In this document: one piece after another, positions 59,149 to 64,000 of the stretch
Position numbering within the stretch: position 1 is the first letter of the stretch
Layout: each line of letters starts with the position of its first letter
Assembly (NCBI GenBank): GCA_015698045.1
Contig: BLAL01000016.1
Coordinates: 879,501-943,500 of the forward strand
Direction: 5' to 3'
DNA length: 64,000 bases
Origin: Rhizophagus clarus
Lineage: Eukaryota; Glomeromycota; Glomeromycetes; Glomerales; Glomeraceae
Program-made: the position numbers and the translations under genes
The notes under the pieces: generated by a model
Databases searched by the model: none
What the model saw: the letters and a program-made list of their open reading frames with translations, nothing else
What the model was told of the DNA's origin: nothing

Positions 59149-59979
59149 TTTATTAATTTTTAATTTTATCACACTACTTTTTAAATACCGTATAAAACTA
59201 ACTGCCCCCGGTTTTTCGCTTTAATGGTAATTTTTTTTTTTTTTTTTTTGTACAATTTTTCGACACAAACGTAAAATACAACTAAACTAAATACAAACTA
59301 AGTTCTTCTATATCAAAAAATAAACCTTATACGATGACTTCTCAACGAAATGGTACAAAAAAAAAAGAAGGAAAAGAAAAAGAAAAGAAAAGAAAAAAAA
59401 AAAAAGAGAAGAAAAAATAATACAAAAAAGAAAAAGGGAAAAAAAAAAAATATTTACAAAGGAAGAAGAAAGAGGAAAAAAAAAAGGAAATTCAAAAAGG
59501 GATTTGCGACTGTAAAAAAAGTCGTTACTTTTAGTGTAAATTGTAAAAAAAATAAAACAAGTTCAAGAAGTTGAACTTTAAAAGTTTTAAAAACTAAAGA
59601 GAAGTCAAAAAAGTAATTCTTATAAATAATATGGCACGGGCTAGCCAATGTGCTGGCCGAAAGAAACAACGCTCAATGAAAGGAAAAGGAAAATTTTTTA
59701 TATTTGGTGATACCAGTTGAAGTTCATTCAACTGATTTACAGTAGACGTTCAGTAGATATATGTAACTTTATTTATAAACAAATCATACTATAATATATA
59801 ACTGTGAAAATTATAAATAAAAAATTTCTTTGAATATCAATTAGAGTAAAAGTGAGATTAATAAATTCCTAATTATAATTTCTTAACATTTTCTTGATTG
59901 ATATTATATTCAACCATCACGTTTATTTATAACTATGTGACTGATCCAGAATGTCACTATTCATAATAAATAATAAATA

Positions 59980-60010
<31 letters not shown>

Positions 60011-61424
60011 ATATATTTATTATACAATATAAATTGAGATACGATCTTACGATAATTTTGTTAAGTTTGCTATTTTCTTCAAGATCATTCGGAAGAGAAA
60101 AAAACTAAAAATCCAGACCGAAAAATTCATAAGAAATGAACTATGATAAAAATGGAAAGTGAACGTTACTCAAATTAGAAAAAAAAAATAATATATAAAA
60201 GTATCAGAATATCAGATTCTCAGGGAGAGAGATACATTGCATCTTCTCATTATACAGTTTTAGGTCTATTTCTAGGTTATTTATTACTAACTAAAATTTT
60301 AAAAATAATTAAACACGTCAATAAGTTGTATCACATAAACAATAAATATATAAACAGAGCACCCATAATTATTTCCGTGTTACAAGATAAGAAAAAATTG
60401 TACCCACGAATAATACGGTAGATTTCCCCGCATATAAATATTCTCTGCGCCACAAACAATTTTTTTTTTCTAATTTGTATCATAGTTAGAAAAGAAACAA
60501 TATAAACTTTGTGTAAATGTCATTTACACATTAAGATCTAACGTAATATGTTTAATGTGACACTTATCGAATCTTCCTAAAATGCACTAGATGATTATAT
60601 AAAACAAATCCCCCAGCAAAATTTGTGTATCAATATCACATGGCATTTTTTGACAACTTGTAATTATCCAAGTTTCGATAAAGGTTCGCAAAAAATCAGA
60701 CAATAATTATTTAACTTTTGTATAAAAACTAAGATGACCTTTTCCGATTTGTGTCATTCCACCATGGCACTATGACAACATTTTAATTAATATGAGCCTC
60801 TCTCTTTTTTTTCGATAAGTCTTAAACTTATTAAATTGCACTTTATCGTTCTTTTGTATAATAATTTTTCGTCATCTAATCAAAATAATAATAATAATAA
60901 TAATAATAATGCTATATACTGTTACAACTCGCAAATTAAAGTTCGCCCTCTTGACGAACGTGATAAACGATTGTCAATGCTTGTCTTATATATATACATT
61001 TTCCATGTATCGATATTATTTTGTGATATAACAATATACCATCAGGATTTAAAGAAACTTATTTTAATTTTAATTGATTAATTGATAATTAGCAACCACC
61101 TAAATTGATAATAACATCATCATTAATACCTATAATTTCTGTGTGACCATTAAGAGATTTACAATTTCCCCTACTATTACCTATTTGGTACGACCGCAGT
61201 TCTAAATGACGAAATGCTGCAAATTGTGTTTCATTATTGAATTTATTTTCGCGTTGAAAAAATCAACATGTTTCACATAACTTCGCCTTAAACAAATAAA
61301 GAATTAATAGAATTAAAACTTTTATGTAGTCGGTAAAGAAAAAAAAAAAAAAAAAATCTTTTTTTTTTTATTTTCTTTCATTATTTTTGTTTTCATTAAA
61401 GTTATAATTCAATAAATAATAAAT
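59149..61424. other. divergent promoter/intergenic region with simple repeats
   Basis: It lies between the start codons of the YTH gene (minus) and the Bni4-like gene (plus). Contents: poly(T) at about 59229-59248, a purine-rich AAAAGAAG tract (59356-59500), an (AAAT)n array at about 59970-60012, and an (AAT)n array at about 60885-60910. From about 60500 to 61400 the DNA is less AT-biased, with no supported open frame. It probably contains promoters and long 5' UTRs. Confidence 0.5.
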
Positions 61425-63502
61425 ATGGCTGTCTCTTTGGCAAATTATCCACAAACCAGTGAAACTTCGAATTTGTCAGAATATGACGATGAAACCGTTT
61501 CTTTAGTGAGTTTTCTTCCTTCACATACTAAACAACCTTTACCACGACTTCCTATTTTTGAAACCGTCATACCTCAACAAAATGGAAGTGTGACAAATAA
61601 AAATATTCCCTCTTTCAATAAACGTAATTCTTTTCCACGTTCTTTACCGCGAAACCCATCCTCTACAAATCGTCATAGTATGTGTGGTGATTTACCTTCA
61701 CAACAAACAAACCGTAATAGTATTAATAAGTCTTCTGTTAAAATGCGAAGAAGGGCTGCAAGTTTTGGTGAAAATTCCGTTATACGTAATAATATTAATA
61801 ATAAACATAATAATAATATTAATAGTAATAATTTAGCTACAACAGATATAAAGAATAATTATACAACTTCATTAATTATTCAAATACCTTCGAAAGTAGA
61901 TAAAGTTGAATCTCCAAGATCATTTTCAAGATCTCCAAATCCTTCTCCAGAGGAAAAATCATCACCAAAAGGAAAATCTTGTACCGAAAATTCTACAAAG
62001 CCTGCAACAACGCAAAATCATCATATAGAACAAAAACAAGAATTATTAGATAATAATAAAGTTGAAACGTCTAATAATAATCAAAATCAGAATGAAAAAG
62101 ATTTCGATGAATCATCATCTTTAGATAAAGGTCATAGTCGTACTATTTCAGATGATTATACAAAAAATCAAAATAATCATATAGAGAATCCTCAATTAAT
62201 TAGTAATAATAATTCGAATTCAAATTTAATTTCTCAAAATTCAAAACCACAATCGCATAATCGATCATTTTTTAGACATAACATTACATTAAATCATCAA
62301 GCTAGTGGTTCAAGTACCGATCTTAGAAAATCAATATATAAAGAACCATCATTTAAAAAACGATTGAGAAAAGTCTTTAGTTTAACTAATATTAGACAAG
62401 ATAATAATAATAATTCTAGTAATACAAATTCTACCCTTTCATCAGTTTCTAACCATAAATTTTCTTCACTTCGAGGTGAAAAACATAATTTCACGGTTGA
62501 TAATGATGATAATTCATCCAACAATGATAAAGATGATGATACGTCAGTATCTTCAGTTTCTTCTAATAATGATAATGTTCCTGTTACTACACAAGATATT
62601 AATAATTATAACAAATCTGGTTCTCGTCGTCGATCATTTATCGGACTTTTTTCTTCAAAGAACGAAAAGAAACGTAACAAACAAAATCGTCATCAAATGC
62701 AACAACAACGACACCTTGAACAACAACAATCATCATTGGATCAACAAAATAAACAATTAGATGATAATAAAAGTAATGATTCTACGGATGAAATAAAAGG
62801 AGATGATAATAATGAGGAAAAACAACAAAATGAAAATGGAAATGAACGAGTAGATGATGATCCTGATAAGAAATGTAAGCATATAACTATGATCATTACT
62901 CTATTTTTATTAAATTTATTGAAGATTTAGTTTTTTTTTTAGCACCTATTCCTTCACAACTTTCATCGTCACAATCATTAGATAATGATTCTCCAAATCA
63001 GTTTAAACAAAAAAATTCTACTTCACCTCTTTGTAATCAATTTCGTATAAATAAATCATCGACACGACCGTCCTCATTACCAGCTCCTGCTAAAGATAAA
63101 GAACCTCCTTCATCAACTATAACTCCAAGACGGTTGAGCGTCCCTGCTCCTCTTTCAATTATTAAATCTGATAAGAGTGATAATAATCAACCAAAACAAC
63201 CTTTTGTTAATTTAGGTGCTAATGGAACTCGTTCGGTTCCTTCTCTCGTTTTGCTTAGAGATACTGATATACCACCCGCTCCTTCTACACCTTCTTCAAT
63301 TAAGAAACTCCAATTTTCTTCTAAACTTCTTATTCACGAAACTTGGACACGCGAAGATTATGATCGACGTGGCGATCAGTCTACTTGTAACAAATTAACC
63401 CCACTTCTTGCTCAAAAAATTAAGGAAGAATTAAATGAATACAAAACGTCCGAAATGCAAGTTCATGAAGATAGTAAGAATAATACTCATTATTTTGCTT
63501 AA
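61425..63502 (+). CDS. low-complexity protein with Bni4-like C-terminus, candidate PP1-docking polarity protein, two exons, 669 aa
   Basis: Exons 61425-62874 and 62943-63502 (GT-AG, phase 1), 670 codons with stop. Most of the protein is Asn/Ser/Gln-rich and disordered. Basic islands include RRRAASFGENSV, SFKKRLRKVFSLTNIR and RRRSFIGLFSSKNEKKR. The C-terminal 75 residues are compact: KKLQFSSKLLIHETWTREDY, DRRGDQSTCNKLTPLLAQ, KIKEELNEYK, then MQVHEDSKNNTHYFA. This resembles the conserved ending of fungal Bni4-type proteins, which tether PP1 at the growth site, and KKLQF resembles the RVxF PP1-docking motif. This link is from memory of the family and is not certain; the gene itself is well supported. 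The ATG at 61425 follows a T-rich leader with no other in-frame start. Confidence 0.7.
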
Positions 63503-64000
63503 ATTATTTACCAAGTGCAGGTATACTCGGTACGCTCGGTACACTTAAGTTTTATTACTGTTGAGCAGTAAGAATTGAATTTCGAAAGAATTTTTCTTTT
63601 TATCTGATTTTTCCCGGTAATTATGAACAATATTATATAGGATCTTTTTTTTTTTTTTAAAAAAAAAAATATATATAATTCTTTTGCGTGTGGGGGGTTC
63701 ACTTTTCTTGTAATTTATATATATACATATATATACTAGAATTTTTATTATATTTATACAAAAACAAAAAATTTTTTATTGTTATTATAATATATATATA
63801 TAATTTTTTTGTGTGTGGGTGGATTACATAGATTTTTGAGGATATAGTAAATTTTTATTAAGATTAGGGATATCACATTAATGTGATTTCAAAGAATTTG
63901 GTTAATAAGGTAGAATCACATGATTATGTTCACGTGCGTCACAAAATTCACTTATTTCTTTATTTCTCTTAAAATCATTATTTCATTATAACTTAAAGGA
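63503..64000. other. 3' flank of the Bni4-like gene
   Basis: Contains CAGGTATACTCGGTACGCTCGG-type short direct repeats (GGTACRCTC twice, about 63530-63545). There are two copies of a TTTTTTGTGTGTGGG-like block (about 63680 and 63805) separated by (AT)n tracts, and a CACGTG at about 63931. No gene is recognised. Confidence 0.4.

Noticed and set aside
60836..61081. 81-residue frame with an Asn run before the Bni4-like gene
   Set aside because: The Asn run is an (AAT)n microsatellite and the rest is unremarkable; more likely 5' UTR or spacer.

Overview
The window looks like a contig from an AT-rich, repeat-laden fungal nuclear genome. An early-diverging fungus of the Glomeromycotina type (Rhizophagus-like) fits best: host genes are cut by many short GT-AG introns, intergenic DNA is extremely A/T-rich, and there is a Plavaka-type CACTA transposase, a LINE 3' end and a LINE ORF1 relic. 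The organism is inferred from style and gene content; no rRNA or other marker is present.

Layout. 1-1.3 kb: 3' end of a LINE abutting a broken Myb/SANT-like gene. 1.9-8.0 kb: an apparently complete DNA transposon with about 200-bp terminal inverted repeats (TIRs), a seven-exon Plavaka transposase (852 aa, no frame break) and a divergent five-exon gene of unknown function, with a small MITE between the two. 8.0-9.5 kb: tandem repeats. 9.87-13.77 kb: a 3.9-kb element with TATCATC ends and TA flanks, filled by about 20 exon-like modules. 15.9-19.2 kb: two host genes on the minus strand, a Dug1/CNDP2 dipeptidase and protein phosphatase inhibitor 2. 19.2-27.3 kb: AT-rich DNA with one palindromic island. 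27.3-28.8 kb: a bHLH transcription factor. 33.3-35.3 kb: LINE ORF1 relic with an A-tail. 35.9-48.4 kb: repeat territory, including a 4.6-kb CACTG-ended element with ATT target duplications carrying a SANT-like gene, and several more exon-like arrays. 48.9-63.5 kb: gene-dense region with Prp28, Cwc24/RNF113, Gemin7, an RRM-YTH m6A-reader-type protein, and a Bni4-like candidate.

How the genes relate. Prp28, Cwc24 and Gemin7 all act in spliceosome assembly and are adjacent; the YTH protein next to them is also an RNA-processing factor. Inhibitor 2 and the Bni4-like candidate would both act on protein phosphatase 1. These host genes were assembled exon by exon, and the reading phase is consistent across every junction.

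The most unusual signal is a recurring architecture: at least four unrelated sequence families form tandem arrays (period about 100-125 bp) in which a short core of about 30-45 bp is bounded by splice-acceptor- and donor-like sites. In two arrays carried by two different transposon-like elements, the spacers hold palindromes built on AACGTTA-N-TAACGTT whose arms have changed in a compensating way. Whether these arrays are transcribed and spliced cannot be told from sequence alone.
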